NCBI GenBank assembly: GCA_028023455.1
Contig: JAQFVV010012402.1
Location: 15,930,935 to 15,994,934, forward strand
DNA length: 64,000 nt
Direction of reading: 5' to 3'
DNA from: Epiperipatus broadwayi
Taxonomy: Eukaryota > Onychophora > Udeonychophora > Euonychophora > Peripatidae
Shown: one piece after another, positions 1-12,961 of the stretch
Layout of the letters: each line of letters opens with the position of its first letter
Position numbering within the stretch: position 1 is the first letter of the stretch
The notes under the pieces: model-generated
What the model was told of the DNA's origin: nothing
Database searches by the model: none
What the model saw: the letters and a program-made list of their open reading frames with translations, nothing else
Position numbers and translations under genes: made by a program

Positions 1-2392
1 AATGAACAACACTGACCAGAATGTAAACCTCTATGTCATTAGTAATTAACTAATGTTGACCAATCAGAAGCCAAACTGACTAATAATTAAAAGACAGATT
101 GCTTTATAGGATTGTAGATAAAATTTATTTGTATAGTATTTATAATCAGCGTATGTGTGTATATATATATGACTTCATATTATAATTATTTTGGGGATAT
201 TCTGTGTAATTATAATATGAAGTCATCATTTATTCATGAAAATATTATAATTAACATATATATATATATCAATTTAAAAAGTTTATGTCATTAATTATTA
301 ATGTTTTTAATATAGAATTTAAAGTTGATATAGATAAAATAAGATAACCATGGTTACCTCCTTTACCTATATTAGAAATGCCATTATACTACAAGTGTAT
401 TTTTTTATTTCACATCAATTCATTTGACTAACTGGATTATCCTAGAACCTTTATTCTCTCCCTAGATATTCATTTACTTATTGAATAGTTAGCTAGGTTA
501 GCTATGTGACATCTATCCAAACAAAAAAATCCAACCCTGTTTGTAACCAGAATATATTTTAAAGTTGAAATCCAGGATGTGAATATGGTAACCAAATGCA
601 CTAGATTCTTCACAGTTAAATTGTAGTGTATAATTATACATATTGATTGTGAATGCGGTCTTGTGTAATTGACACACACATATATATATATATATATGGT
701 GTCATGATTCATTTGCCTATATGTTATATTTCAATCACCTGTCATCCGATTCTTATGTTTGTCATGTCACTGCTTCTGTTTGTAGTCTTAACAATATTAA
801 CTTTAAAAGAATAGCAATCCATAATTTTTTGTGAATCTATTTATGAATTGTTTTGATATTTGATTATACAGGTATATGGTGTCTTGTAATTTGTTGTACT
901 ATGCTTTTGTGCTATTTTGCTGTAATTCTTTCATTAATACTTCTCGGCAAAAATTTCTGATTATATTTGACTTTAACACATTTTATTTTCTTGTTGAGAT
1001 TGTTGGTATTGAAACATTAAATGGTTTAGTAATTTCAAATTGATTCTTTAACTAAATACATACAAGAACACAACATCTTTTAAATTCAAAATCTGATGTC
1101 TTTTCATAGGCTTGGCACATTAACTTCCTATCATTTATTTTATATAATATCAAGTTTCTCAGAATTCTGTTTTTAAAAGAAAACTTATTGGTATGTATTT
1201 TCCCATCTGAACCACACACTGCCGCTTATATGATTTATTATAAATGTTTTTTATATTTTATCCATATTCTCTACATCTTTCAAATTAATATTAAAAACAT
1301 ATCCATTTTAGTTCTTTTTTTAATAGTAAACTTACAATGGATTAGATTATAAATAAGATAAAGGTAAATTGTAAGCTCATCCCATAGAAAGATGACACCA
1401 CCCTGCCTATTACCATTGGCGAAGATAGCATTATATTACAATCACAATTGTACAATGACACTCATCTGACCAACTCGATTAACCTGTTTCTGCTTAGAAT
1501 CTAAAAAGATTACAAGGTTTACTCAGTCTAAAGTTAAAATTTAGGTAATATAAATAATAAGAGGTTAAGTCAAACATTGCATTTTATGTTAATAATATTT
1601 ATTGGGGACGACTTGCTATCACAATTTTTAGCCATTCTCTATGAAAATATATTGTAGAGGAAAAATATGTATCTCATGGATTATAACTGACTCTAGTTTT
1701 GTAGCCTTCTTGTTGTATAATATGAATGAAAATCATTAGTATTTACAAGAAAATGAGATTCAATGATGAATGTAATTTGATGACATTTTTGTTGTCATAA
1801 AACTCTGAAGTATTCTATCAGACCATTGAGAATTAAGTCCTGTTTCAGTCTTGATCAGTTGATAGTCAACTTATGACAGAACCATTTGATACTATAATTC
1901 CTAATAATAATATTTAATTTACAGAATATTTACAAGTACAATGCAAACTAAGTTTTTCATTTCTGCAGGAGGATATGTGACAATGTAATTAAATGCATTT
2001 TCTCTGGTGGATACATGCAATTGTTATTCCAATGATGCAAAATGTTTATCATATATAATTTTCACAAATGATGAACAGAGCAAATTTTATATATATAAAA
2101 GAATAATAAATCATTATTGGTTCTTTGTATATATTACTATATTAGAAAATCATTTGTGGTTTTGATAATGATTATATAAAAAGATGACTAAAGATATTAA
2201 TTTTGTAAATTTATGAATTATTCTTTATTAATCATGTTATAATATAGTATACATAAAACTATAGTGATGTAGCATTACATATAAAAACATATAATAAATA
2301 GATTAAGAATGATTAGGGTTGATATCTTTAAATTTATATATATATACTTATATGTGTGCTTGTAAATGTGAATAAATAAACACATGCCTGGA
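1..2392. other. AT-rich non-coding DNA
   Basis: I see no exon or transposase domain here. The stretch holds short (TA)n and (CA)n runs and a perfect 18-bp inverted repeat at 171-188 / 207-224. A weakly similar passage occurs around 370-600 and 1400-1550 (both contain a 'cattata-tacaa' start followed by a 'ctgac/ctaactggatt' segment) and may be an old interspersed repeat. The short ORF at 470-712 (-) has low-complexity composition and no domain. Confidence 0.6.
171..224. repeat. Perfect 18-bp inverted repeat (hairpin)
   Basis: The arm GACTTCATATTATAATTA (171-188) is followed after 18 bases by its exact reverse complement at 207-224. This is long for chance even in AT-rich DNA. It may be the end of a decayed foldback element or a hairpin in a transcript; nothing else identifies it. 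Confidence 0.7.
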
Positions 2393-3054
2393 ATCCATAT
2401 AAATATTTAATTTAACATATATAACTCTCTGGAAAAGATGAATTATTATTTATAGGACAATAAGGAAAGATGTGTCTTCTGAATCCTCATGCTTATAAAA
2501 ATAGCTGTCTATGTTTAAATCCTGGGTTAGAAGTGAAAGATCTTTTTTAAAAAATAATAAACCTGGTGAAACAAGGACTATTATAATTTACTAGAGAAAC
2601 TTGCTTTGCCCCAGGACTGTCATTTAATAAAAGATGGTTGCCTAGCAACATCAAACTTAAAGTTGTCTCTGGTTGTTCACATGGATAAAATTTCCTTAAT
2701 TTCCATTCTTTATGTAATTATAAATCCATAAAAATATTTAATTTAACATTTACAATGCTTTGGCAAAGGTGAATTATTATTTATAGGATGTCAAGGTAAG
2801 ATATGAGTTTTCTAACTCTTCAGGTATAAAAATAGTTGTCTGGGCTTAAATCCTTATAAGAACTTAGATTAAAAGTGAAAGAGGTTTTTTTTTTCTAAAT
2901 AACTTAGGATAAAAGAGCTATTATAGATTACTAGAGAAAATTGTCTAGCCTCAGTACTATCAATTATTAATTAATGGTTTCTTAAAGATAAAGTTATCTC
3001 TGCCTATTTACATGAATATAATCTCTTATTTTCCATTATTTACATCATAATAAA
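2393..3054. repeat. Two-copy tandem duplication, unit ~331 bp
   Basis: Copy 1 (2393-2725) and copy 2 (2726-3054) are in direct tandem. Each starts 'atccata-aaatatttaattt', continues with 'gaattattatttatagga', 'ataaaaatagttgtct', 'agtgaaag', 'ttactagagaaa' and ends 'ccattctttatgtaat..taaatccat'. A third start occurs at 3055 and breaks off after about 20 bases. The copies have diverged by substitutions and small indels, so the duplication is old. No ORF runs through it. Confidence 0.85.
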
Positions 3055-3411
3055 TCCATGAAAATATTTAATTTCTCTCTGATATATAAAATGTAAAACA
3101 ACTTTTAAATAGCTTACAAAATAAAATCATCTCCAACAATTCCTCTTGTCTATGGTTATAGTTAAGAAGAAAGTATTCATGATTGTTATTTTCTGGATTG
3201 TGAGTATTTGAGTGGTTTTATATCTTTGTTTTAACCTACAATTAAGAATTTCTCAATATCTAATTACTGACTAACATTAAATGAATAGCTAGGTAAGTAA
3301 GAAATAAATTTGAGCCAGACATCAACCTAAACAATTTTACAAGATTTCTTCACCAGATCATACAAATGTCAGGTGGAAGGAAGCACTACTTCCACATTAA
3401 AATATTCTTTA

Positions 3412-3715
3412 TATATATCATTAAAACCAATCAACACTTAGACAATATCAATAACAATCATCAATCTCAATATATTGTCAAGGCAAACTTTTTTTAACAA
3501 TAAAGGTGGAATCCACCTTTATTTGTGGTCCAATGTATTTATATTAGACACTAAAGATTGCAACTTGATCACAGAGATAGTGCAAAATACATTGGACAAT
3601 AAGTAAAGAGGAATTTCATCTTTATTGTTAAAAGAATGTTATCTTGACAATAGGTTAAGATTGTTGATTGTTATTGACATTGGATTGTCTAAGTGTTGAA
3701 TGATTTTAATGGTTA
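3412..3715. mobile_element. Foldback/MITE-like element with ~125-bp inverted arms
   Basis: The left arm (about 3412-3540) and right arm (about 3588-3715) are imperfect reverse complements: 'caacacttagacaat', 'tcaataacaatca', 'attgtcaag', 'ttaacaataaa' and 'gtccaatgtattt' recur in the right arm in reverse order and opposite strand. Only ~47 bases separate the arms, so the whole would fold into one hairpin. There is no coding capacity. The shape fits a non-autonomous foldback MITE. I could not assign a superfamily, because the outer ends lie in AT-rich sequence and give no clear target duplication. Confidence 0.75.
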
Positions 3716-6700
3716 CTTATAAACCCATTAGCCTTGAGCTGTCATGTTTGTCTGTACATATATTTTCTTGTTATCAATATCAAAATTGTAGAAGATGTTT
3801 TGGTTGGATTGTACTTTTTATCATCCAGATAATAGAGGTAACTCAAACAGTTGTTGTACTTTTATGTTCTCCATTTCTCTGCAACAACTTGAGTGGAAAA
3901 TATGGTCTGGCTGAAACATTGATACAAGATGTATATTAACAAAAAAACATATACATTGATGAAACCAAAATATAAGCTTATATATATATTGTAACGATAT
4001 ATAAATATGTCGTTACATTAATTTAAAATAAAATCTTAAAGTTTGCAAATAAAAATAAAATCTATTAAAAAAAAACAACTAAACGCTAAAATTAAAATGT
4101 TTGTTAAACGTATATATTCGCACAGATTCAAAACTTTAAAAATATTTTTTAAAAAACAAATAAATAAGTATTTGAACGTACTTTTTTATAAAAAAAGTAC
4201 AAGACTTAAAGATAAAATATTTTTGTAGATAGAAATGATTGTTTATTAATTATCCAAAAGCTGTGTAATTAAAAAGTCAGATCAAAATTAGATAAGGAAT
4301 AAAGAATTAGCTTGTCCAATATAGAAGCAGCAAATAAAGGCCCGGACCATAACGAAAAAATGGAACAGTGATGTCTTTGTTCATGGAATCCATAGGAGGA
4401 CTATAAAAAGAAAAATATTGAGTTCCAGTGAGTTTCCAACTTGATTTGGTGAGACGAACGATAAAGACGCACTTGTCGTTCTCTCTCACTTAGTTTAAAA
4501 AATGAAAAGACTGTGATACCAGAATGGAACCAGCTAATGCTACCTCCAAAATATCATACCGGCCTTCCCTGAAAGTCTTCGTGGGAATTGCCAACAGGAA
4601 CATGGATTCTACTGTGAGCTATATGAACTAAACAATTTTTAAAATCATAAAAAAAAAGAATAATTAAGAACTTTCATCCGGGTTTGATAAATTAATAAAC
4701 AAGCCAACTTAAATGTTAAAATGGACTCTTATCTGACTTTTGTAAGTTTTTAGATCAAATTAATAATGTTTAATTTTATATGTTTTCCGGTTGATAAACA
4801 TCATTTCCATTTTTTTTCTTATTGTATAAATTATTTATTGTTTAAATTTTAAATGAGGAAATTTAAGGTTGGGTATAGATGTTGCATAGATTCATTAGCA
4901 GTTGATTATGTTGTGGTTTTCACATTCAATTAGAATATATAGGTCAACGATGTCACTGCAGCATCTTATGATGAATGCTAATGGGATTTGTGTATTCCCT
5001 ATGCAATTGACATTATCGATGATTTTGTATTTTGATCGTTTGTGTTTATTTTGAAATGTTTTTAACCATGGAATCTGTGCAGCCGATCTATACTCGACAT
5101 TATAAAACAAATTGTATAAAATTCATCTGTGCAAACATATCTAAATGTTAAATTTAAGTCGGGCATGAATGGCTATATAGTTTTGTAAAGTTATATTAAG
5201 GGAGGGTAATCTTAGGTTATTTGTTTCGTAGTTGAATTGGCTCAATGGATTGGATATATTTGTGTAATTAGTAGATGTAGTATGAGATCCACTACGGGCA
5301 TGATTGCATATATATGCCACACTTTCTGTTTGCCTATGGATGGGTTTGTAAGATGGCAAAGGACTGCAATCCATTCCTATGGAGTTTTATGTTTATTGTT
5401 CTACTCGCCAACAGATGTAGCATTCCTGTTGGTGGAGAGACAATGTCTTCTCTAACTCTACTTACTGTTCAGACGTACATTCCTGACAGTATAGTATTTT
5501 GTGTTGTCGTATTTTCATGCTACATTGAATACATAAATGTATCAGATGGATTGATGCCGGTTTGACTGCGAACTTTTTGGCCTAAGGTTAAATAAGGGAT
5601 AGAATATTTTCTTTTCAAATGCAGATCTATGTAGTCTATTCATACTCGACAATCTTAAAATAAATATAAATTCATCTGTAGATGATTTAAAATTTTAAAA
5701 TAATAAGTTAAATTAACAGAATATTAAAATCTAAAAAAATAATTAATGTTGTTCCTCAAAATTTAAAAATGATTCAAAATTATATGTGCGTAAATAAATA
5801 TTTTTATGTGTTAATTTCTGGCAGTAGCTTTTATTTATTTATATTTAAGATATAAATTAAGATATAGATTATTATCTCTGCGTCTCCACTGAGCTAGTGA
5901 CTTGGGCTAACGATCTAAATATTAAATAAAGTGGAATCTTATCAGCACGTATCTGCCTACTTTATAAATTTTTCTAGGCTCAAATGCCTAGATGGCGCCC
6001 TGGTAGTTGCAGATACGATTGACTGCTGTCTCCACCTTCATTTGGATCGTTATAATATATATATGGTATAATAAATAATAATTCACCATGATAAATATTT
6101 ATGTATAACATGTTGAGATTAACTTATTGCACCTGTTTAAATATAATTAAATAGCAACGAGTTAATATATATAACTATATATTTAAAAAAAACTAATTAT
6201 TGAACTAATAAAATGTTTAAGACTTTGAAATTATTTAAAATTTGATTCAACAAATTATCCGCCATTAATAATAATATGAGAATTTGGACACTTTATTGAT
6301 TATCAAAATGGAATACAAGTCCTTTAAGTAGAGAAACTAAATACTTAATTCATAAAGTTACAATGGATACAGAAAAAAAATCAAATAGTCAACAGCAATA
6401 AATTTTTTACTATTTGTAAAAATGTGAAATGTGGAATGTCTTTAACTCATTCTTAAATAGAATGAAACTCCAAAGTATGAATTTAAGTTGATATTTTGTT
6501 CTTGAGATTATGGATTATGTTATTTATAAGCAGGATTTTATGGTCTGATCAAGAATTCATAACTCAACTTCAAACTATGCTTACTGCTTTAGAATTTGGC
6601 AAAATATGAATATTAGACTTTGAGATGTAAAATACTTTGTGAAAAAACTTTAATAGTAAATAGAATTTTAGGAATTCTTTAGTAATAAATAACAATCATA

Positions 6701-9700
6701 TGTTTTTCAGAGCAGTATTTCTTTTTTTACTTTATTCTAATGCCATCTATTGTAGCTGGTAGTTTTACTATATCTACATTTCTAGACTTGTTTTCAGTTG
6801 TTTGACCCTTCTATTGTGAAGCTTTGGACCTAACCCGTATATTCTTTAAATCAGGAGGATGCAATCTTTTAACATTTTTGCATCACATTGGAAGAAAGAA
6901 AAGTTGTTTTAGGCCACACATTAAATACCAAACATGGTCAAAAGTTGATAATAATAAAAAAATCTATGCATAATTTTCATGATATCTTCCACCATAGATA
7001 AACAAAAAAGTCCTCCCATAATAATCTTAATTATGCAGCAACTATTCAAAGAGTTTTTTAAAATCATCAAGATGATTCCATGTTTATGACCAGTAATATA
7101 GAAAATGTACATATCTAAGTAATAAAACATTGACATTTCTTTTTATATTTTTTTAATTATAAAAATAAAATAAAAGCAGCGACTTAACAGTGGAGAGAAC
7201 AACAGCTTCACACTCCCAAATCAAGATTCTTCAGATTGGCCTATATAAGTGGAAAGTTAGGTCAAAGATAAGATGGCAGCTCTTATCTTTATAAAAGTCA
7301 CTATCTTGTGTCGTGGTTTGAGAGATCCCTCTATGGGCAAAATAAAGATATTGCTTGACTGTTATAAATTTCAAGGCGCATTGGATACAGATTAAAACCT
7401 GTCTTAAAAGTATTTACATTTACTTCCTGTGCCCTTAATAAATAATTATAACTCTATAAACTTTTTTGATGAATTATGTAATGATACATCATCAAACTTA
7501 ATGTTTGGGCAATAATTGTATCATTTTCTATTAAGTTTACAATTTTTTAACCTTTACCTAACCATCACTTGCCACCATCAGTAACTCTACCAGATCTGTT
7601 GACAATGAACAAAGAAAATTGCTTTAACATTTTTGACTGCTTTGTATAAATCTTTTAATTTAGTTGTGTCTTTAAATAATATTAAAAAATCCATTTCTTC
7701 AGTCATATTATATTCTTTATCAATACTGCTAATAAAAATGGAAACATATCTGTAATATCAGTGCTATTATATTTCACCAAAGCATAAAATTTTAAATTAG
7801 CACTTTACTCCCAAAACTTATTTTGATTTATTTTTCAATTTTTATCTATAATATGGTGAGAGAAACTGATTTTAGTTTCAGGGCAATTTATAACTGCCAT
7901 GCTTTCCATACATTGCTTAATAAACTCATCATCAGTAAACAATTTTGATTTTTTTTTTGGTATTAAATATGCTACCACATAATTAGCTCTTATGATAATC
8001 CACCTGAATTATAATCTTTTGAAAAAGAATTTGTTGACAAGACAGTCCTTTATATGCATTGAATTTGGCCATTTTCTCAAGAGATGAAGTGATGTTTAAG
8101 CACCAAAGTGATAGACAGAATACAAAAATTTCCATTCAGTTAACTAAAGTGAAATTTTTTTTTCTTCGGCTAGGAGTCTTTAACTTTTGAATTTATCCAT
8201 TATTCTCACTCTATAATATACTATTCAGGACATCAAAATATACTAGAATATGAATGAATTGAATTGTTAATGAATTCCAAAATTTTTAAAATTTTGTAAT
8301 ATATGTGTACTCATAATTATGCTACGCAAATTACCAACTAAAGAAAAAATCTGATTAATATATTAATTCATACCATTTTTTATATTTTATTCTATAAGAT
8401 ATAACTATTGCAAAATGTTTATCTGTATAGTTATATAAATTCCTATTGCATTAATGGAATTTAAAATAATTATTCTAAGTTTTTCTTGGGGGTGGGGGAT
8501 TTATAAAAATGAAAACTCCAAAATATATGCAAACATTATAATATGCAATCAGAATTGAGCCATCGTGTCTTGGCAATATCAACATATAAGAAACAAATCA
8601 ATTATTTCACATAAAATATCTGTAACTTGCACAGATACTGTGAATTTAAAATAAAATTCATTCTAGCTTTGAGTGCTATATTAAATAATAATAACTGAAT
8701 GATTAATTACTCAGGAGGTCATGTGCCATTTAAGCATCAGAAGTGACAGATCTAGAACTTTTAGTTCTTGAATCAATCTACTTCTGTGCTAAATAACATA
8801 TTTGCATTCTTCATAATTTAAGAGTATTGATTTTTAATTTGTTTTTCAGAACTTTTCTAATTAAATTTAAAATGGCTATATGAGTAAATATGGCTTCACT
8901 ACATAATTTGTAGAACAAATTCAACATGTCTTTTTTATAATTCAGACAATTATTTTGTGGTTACTCGATTGGATTTTTAAAAGACATTCATCCTTCTCAA
9001 ATAGGGATATATCAGGAATATTGAACACAGTAATACTACTTAATTGAGTAATTTGAGATTTTACCATTTAATTGGTCACCAAAGAATTGAACTAAGAACT
9101 TTTAACTCTAGAGTTCACCACCATAACAATGCCCAAAACAGTATTTATCCTAATCAACAATTTAAGGTTTAACATGGCTTAAAGCAAATGTAGAGAAATA
9201 GAAAATCAAAAATAGAAGTAAAAATATTAAATGAGCAGAGTATTAAAAATATTTGTCACATCTTCTGTTGTTTCCAAATATGTCTGAAATAATCACTATA
9301 AATATTTATTTATGGTAAACAATATTATCTACCCAGAAGATTATTGAATCCTTTTTATAAATTTCTATGGTATGATCATTATCATTTAATTATCTGTAAA
9401 AAAAGAAAGAATGGTGCCTACTTAATGTTAATAAACTTTAAAAAGTACTAGTCAGGTGACAGTCAATCAGTCTCAACTAGGAGACTCATTTGGTTGAACA
9501 GATGAAACGTATATTTTGATGTATATGATGTTCTTAAAGTTTATGATAATTCATTAAATACTAAAAGATGACAAGCAATAGTCAATTTTTTTTTGGGGGG
9601 GAGGAGGGGAGGGCATGAAAACTTAATATACAAAAAATCCAAAAGAATGAGTAATCCAAATCTAAATTTCAATAAATTTAATTTTACAAAATCACCATTT

Positions 9701-11030
9701 ATCAGTCTATTGAACTTGATTATATTTCATACTATAGTTATTATACTTTTTTAAAGCAATAATAAATTAGTGTGAACAAGGCACAATATGGTCTTAGCTT
9801 TTCAGCATAAGTCAGGGATCAATTTTATGCTTTTCTAACTTTGTATATATGAACAAGTTGTGACACAGTACTAAGTAATAGATGTTATTTGTACTATCAT
9901 CTTATGTTTGTTGATTTACTTGATGTTTATAGTTTTAAGGATTAGGAGATTAATTATGTATTTATATAAAAAATGGAATAAGTATGTAAAGAATATGTTA
10001 GAAATCAATTGTGAGGGATAGGAAAAAGGAATTGATAAATTAGTAAGAGAAATAAAATTATGGAAAATGAGTATGAATAAAAATGATTTAAAATTATACA
10101 AGAAAAACATATATAAAATATGAAAGATTATACGATTGCAACAAAGATACTTATTGTTATCTGATGTAAGCACAGAAGCTTTGGACACTCAGGAAAAGAG
10201 TCAAAATAGAATAAGAATGAATAATAGAAATTATAGGAAGTGTTGAGTATTTATTTTGCAGAGTAGGAGGATGAAAAAATATTAGGATTAATTCTATGAA
10301 GAGTAAGAGAAACAAACGAGAAAAGAACTAAAGTAGCAGAGATTTTAATTTTTTTATTCACATTTTTATATTAAAAATGAGATTGTGAAGATATTAGAAT
10401 TAAAAGAACAGTCTGAATTAAAATAGGATAGGGGAAAGTAAAAAAAAAATGTATCAATGGTATTAGAATGATTTGTTGATTATAGATTGGAAGGGAATAT
10501 AATAATATAGAGAAAGAAGTAATTAAATTTATAATGGGAAAAATTATATAACTTGGCTAACAGTATCTATAAGTATAAAGCTTATATAGTAAAACTTCTA
10601 ATGTCGTCCAATAGGAATCTTTGAAGTTCTTGCCTTTAAAACTGATATTTAATTTAAAAAAAGAAATATTTACTTTTTATTATTAGTTGTTAATTTAGTC
10701 TGCCTTTAGTTTTATTATTATCATTTATTTAAAATAAAATTAATAGGCAAAATTCTCCATACAGTAGTGCCACTCAGTGCAAGCCAGAGTAATCAATGGA
10801 TGCATGAAGGTTTGCACATAAAATCCTTATCTATTGCCTACTCATCCAATATCTCTAGACTAATTTCTAGCTTGTGGTTTTATCAGTGACGAGCCTTGGA
10901 TCTGAGAGCACTGCACCTACCATGTGATATTTAGTGGTAAAATAAAATTAACACTATATAAAATTAATTACCTGAAATATAATAAATAGAAAATTTATAA
11001 CTATATTTTTATAACAAATACTGTATCAAT
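3716..11030. other. AT-rich non-coding DNA, no supported gene
   Basis: No exon, RNA gene or transposase domain is supported. A small palindrome (TGTAACGA / TCGTTACA) lies at 3990-4016. The ORFs around 4307-4489 (-), 4895-5374 (-) and 5237-5565 (+) overlap one another on both strands and match no family I know. A similar passage around 5085-5128 and 5625-5680 (both contain 'gatctat', 'ctcgaca-t', 'aaattcatctgt') hints that 5085-5680 is an old repeat flanked by direct repeats. A G-rich run lies at 9593-9613. The rest is AT-rich with (TA)n runs. Confidence 0.5.
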
Positions 11031-11142
11031 TTAATATTTGCAGTCAATAATAATATTTTATTTTAAAATGTAGGTGCACTTTTTTGTGGGATACAGATAA
11101 TGCTAATTGTGCAAAGGATTTTATGGTAGATAGTATATAAAA

Positions 11143-11506
11143 ATGACAGCGACTACTCAAAATGGTGTTGAAGATGATAAAACTGTAACATTACAAATTG
11201 CTTCCTCTGATCAAGTTAAAGAAAGCATTAAAGATTTTGCTGAAGAAGCAGATTTAAAACTTGATAGCAAGGCAGATATTAACGACGCAGAGAAAATCAA
11301 TGAAGAAAATGATGCTACTCTTAATAAAAAATCAGAAATTGCAGTTGAAGCGACATCTATTGAGAAGCCCAGCGATAAACCTGCAGGAAAATATGAAATT
11401 GTAAAAGTTGAGATAAAACATGGACCACTACGAAAAGCTGTTCCAAAAATGCCCCTTCCATTAGCTTATGTATGTTGCATATTTAATGTAATTATTCCTA
11501 GTTCAG
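11143..11506 (+). CDS. Stum/SPEC3-family protein, first coding exon (partial gene)
   Basis: This exon encodes the N-terminus of a small membrane protein of the Stum/SPEC3 family, named for Drosophila Stum (mechanosensory transduction mediator) and sea-urchin SPEC3. Residues 1-90 are acidic, polar and low in complexity. Residues 99-121 (AVPKMPLPLAYVCCIFNVII, then PSSG) match the start of the family's hydrophobic Cys-rich domain, which usually reads 'P.MPLPLA..C...N...PG.GT'. The frame is cut at a GTAAGC donor at 11507, in phase 1 inside a Gly codon, where the family continues 'GT'. Translation past 11507 runs into (TA)n intron, so the apparent longer ORF to 11568 is not real. The ATG is supported by an in-frame TAG just upstream at 11131. 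The second half of the domain (further membrane segments) is not recognisable downstream in this window, so the next intron is very long or the gene is truncated. The motif is seen; the function is family knowledge. Confidence 0.75.
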
Positions 11507-11516
11507 GTAAGCATGT
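11507..11516 (+). promoter_or_regulatory. Splice donor of the Stum-like exon
   Basis: The sequence CAG|GTAAGC follows the conserved codons directly. Beyond it the reading frame becomes TA-repeat sequence and loses similarity to the family. This sets the exon end at 11506, phase 1. Confidence 0.7.
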
Positions 11517-11734
11517 GTATATATATATTTATTATGAAACAAATTGCATTTTTTTAAGGATACAATAAGTAAATAATATTATTTAATAATCTATGAATTA
11601 TTATTATTAAACTAATATCTCAGGCATAATTAATAAAATAAAGGAGAATAAAATAATTAATTTTTCCATTTACTTATTTGCTTTATAGCTGTTGAATATT
11701 TTCTTTTTAACTACTTTTTTTTTAATATTATGCA

Positions 11735-11755
11735 TACACACACACACACACACAC
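11735..11755. repeat. (CA)n microsatellite
   Basis: A short uninterrupted CA tract lies in the presumed intron after the Stum-like exon. Confidence 0.9.
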
Positions 11756-11829
11756 AATTACTCGCAGTTGAGCAAAATGTTAGAGTGGAGGATTCAAATG
11801 CTAAGTATTTTTAAATAAAAATTCTCTGT

Positions 11830-12760
11830 CAATTAAAATAAATACAATCATCGTTGTCAACCATTATCAATGCACTTCAGAATACGTATCTCATGTTTAA
11901 TCCTTCTTCACATCCCATCACCTTTTTCTTATTTTATCTACCCATTTCATATGTGGTTTATTTTATTTCTAGATCTTTTACAATCTTGTGAGATTCAGTT
12001 AAGTCTTAAACTGTCCATATATTATCATCTCTTCTAGCATTATATCCAGTCCAACTCCATTTTAATTTCTTAATTCCTTCAATGATGTTAATAATCCCTG
12101 TTTATTCTTTCACTGAAATATTTCATTTTTGATCCATTTTTGTTTTTCTCAATGTGCATATTTCTATACTTTATTGAGTAAACTGAACTCTCTATATTGC
12201 TCTTCTGTTAAATGTTATCTCAGATCTATAAGTAAGACCAACTAAAACACATCTCCTTAAATTCTTTCTTTTCAAATACAGACATTTTTTTTTAATATTA
12301 AATTATTTCTTCCAAAAGCATTCTGTCCAAATTTAATTCTATGACCAATTTCATCCATTATGTTTTTATCTGAATTAATAATCTGATCAAGGTATTTGTA
12401 ATTGATAATTTTTTCTCATTCATGATTATCACTCTTTATTTTCTTCTTCTGACAAAACTATTGAATATTACTTTAGTATTTATCTTTAGTTCTACTTTAT
12501 TTTCAACTGATAACTTTTGCAACATTTTCTGAAGTTGCAAAGCATTATTTGAAACAACAACTACATCATCTTTGTCAAGCATTGGTGGTCGAGAGGTCAG
12601 CGATGGCTGATTTATAAGCAGTTGTCCTGGGTTAGTGGGTTCACTTCCCGGCTGATGCTATGACACATGAAAAAAAAAAACTACATCATCTGATAAAATT
12701 AGATGATTTCAATAATTTTCATATGTTTGTCATTTTAATTTACAAAACACTTTTTATGAC
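11830..12760 (-). pseudogene. RTE-type LINE reverse-transcriptase fragment
   Basis: Read on the minus strand, this stretch encodes pieces of a reverse transcriptase in shifting frames. Near 12560 is the catalytic-motif region 'SDDVVVVSNNALQLQ' (family usually 'ADDVVL.S'), then 'LSVENKVELKINTK'. Further along are fragments of the post-RT region and of the connection region ('LTEEQYRE'-like). It is collinear with the better preserved copy at 29890-30460, whose 'GSETWTLN' and 'AGHIARKDD' blocks are typical of RTE-clade LINEs. Many stops and frameshifts make it dead. It is interrupted by a SINE at 12572-12678. The 5' end (endonuclease) is absent. Confidence 0.7.
12572..12678 (+). mobile_element. 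tRNA-derived SINE with target duplication
   Basis: A ~100-bp unit with a degenerate A box (near 12587, TGGTCGAGAGG) and a B box (GGTTCACTTCC, 12638-12648), then 'gctgatgctatgacacatg' and a short A tail. It is flanked by the 13-bp direct repeat AACTACATCATCT at 12559-12571 and 12679-12691. The target is the RTE-type LINE fragment, so the SINE is younger than that fragment. The same 3' motif 'gatgctatgaca' ends the SINE at 36041-36140, so both belong to one family. Confidence 0.85.
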
Positions 12761-12779
12761 AGTGTTTTCCTGAAGATTT

Positions 12780-12955
12780 GTGATGGTGGTGTACTAGTTG
12801 TATTTTTATATTGGACTATTTCCATCATATAATATGCGTATTGAATGTGTTTAGAAAAAATTTAACTTTATTCAAATATTCCAAATAGATTAGTATATGC
12901 ACAATGTTTCAAGAGGTATTATCTCCCCTCTTCTTCAGGTGTTGCTGGTCTGATC
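12780..12955 (-). mobile_element. Possible Penelope-like element 3' end fragment
   Basis: On the minus strand this reads a 'cctgaagaagaggggagata' hairpin-like segment, then 'cttgaaacattgtgcatata' and an A/T-rich tail with 'aataaagtt'. This resembles the 3' non-coding ends common in Penelope-like and related retroelements ('gaagaag ... cgaaac.ttg'). There is no coding part. Similarity to the 43450-43800 and 38248-38827 segments is in style rather than alignable sequence, so the class is tentative. Confidence 0.35.
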
Positions 12956-12961
12956 AGTGAC

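Noticed and set aside
4307-4489. 60-codon minus-strand ORF (start MRENDKCVFI)
   Set aside because: It looked protein-like, but neighbouring frames give no continuation and I recognise no family.
11507-11568. C-terminal extension of the Stum-like ORF
   Set aside because: It reads into (TA)n sequence beyond a good splice donor and loses family similarity.
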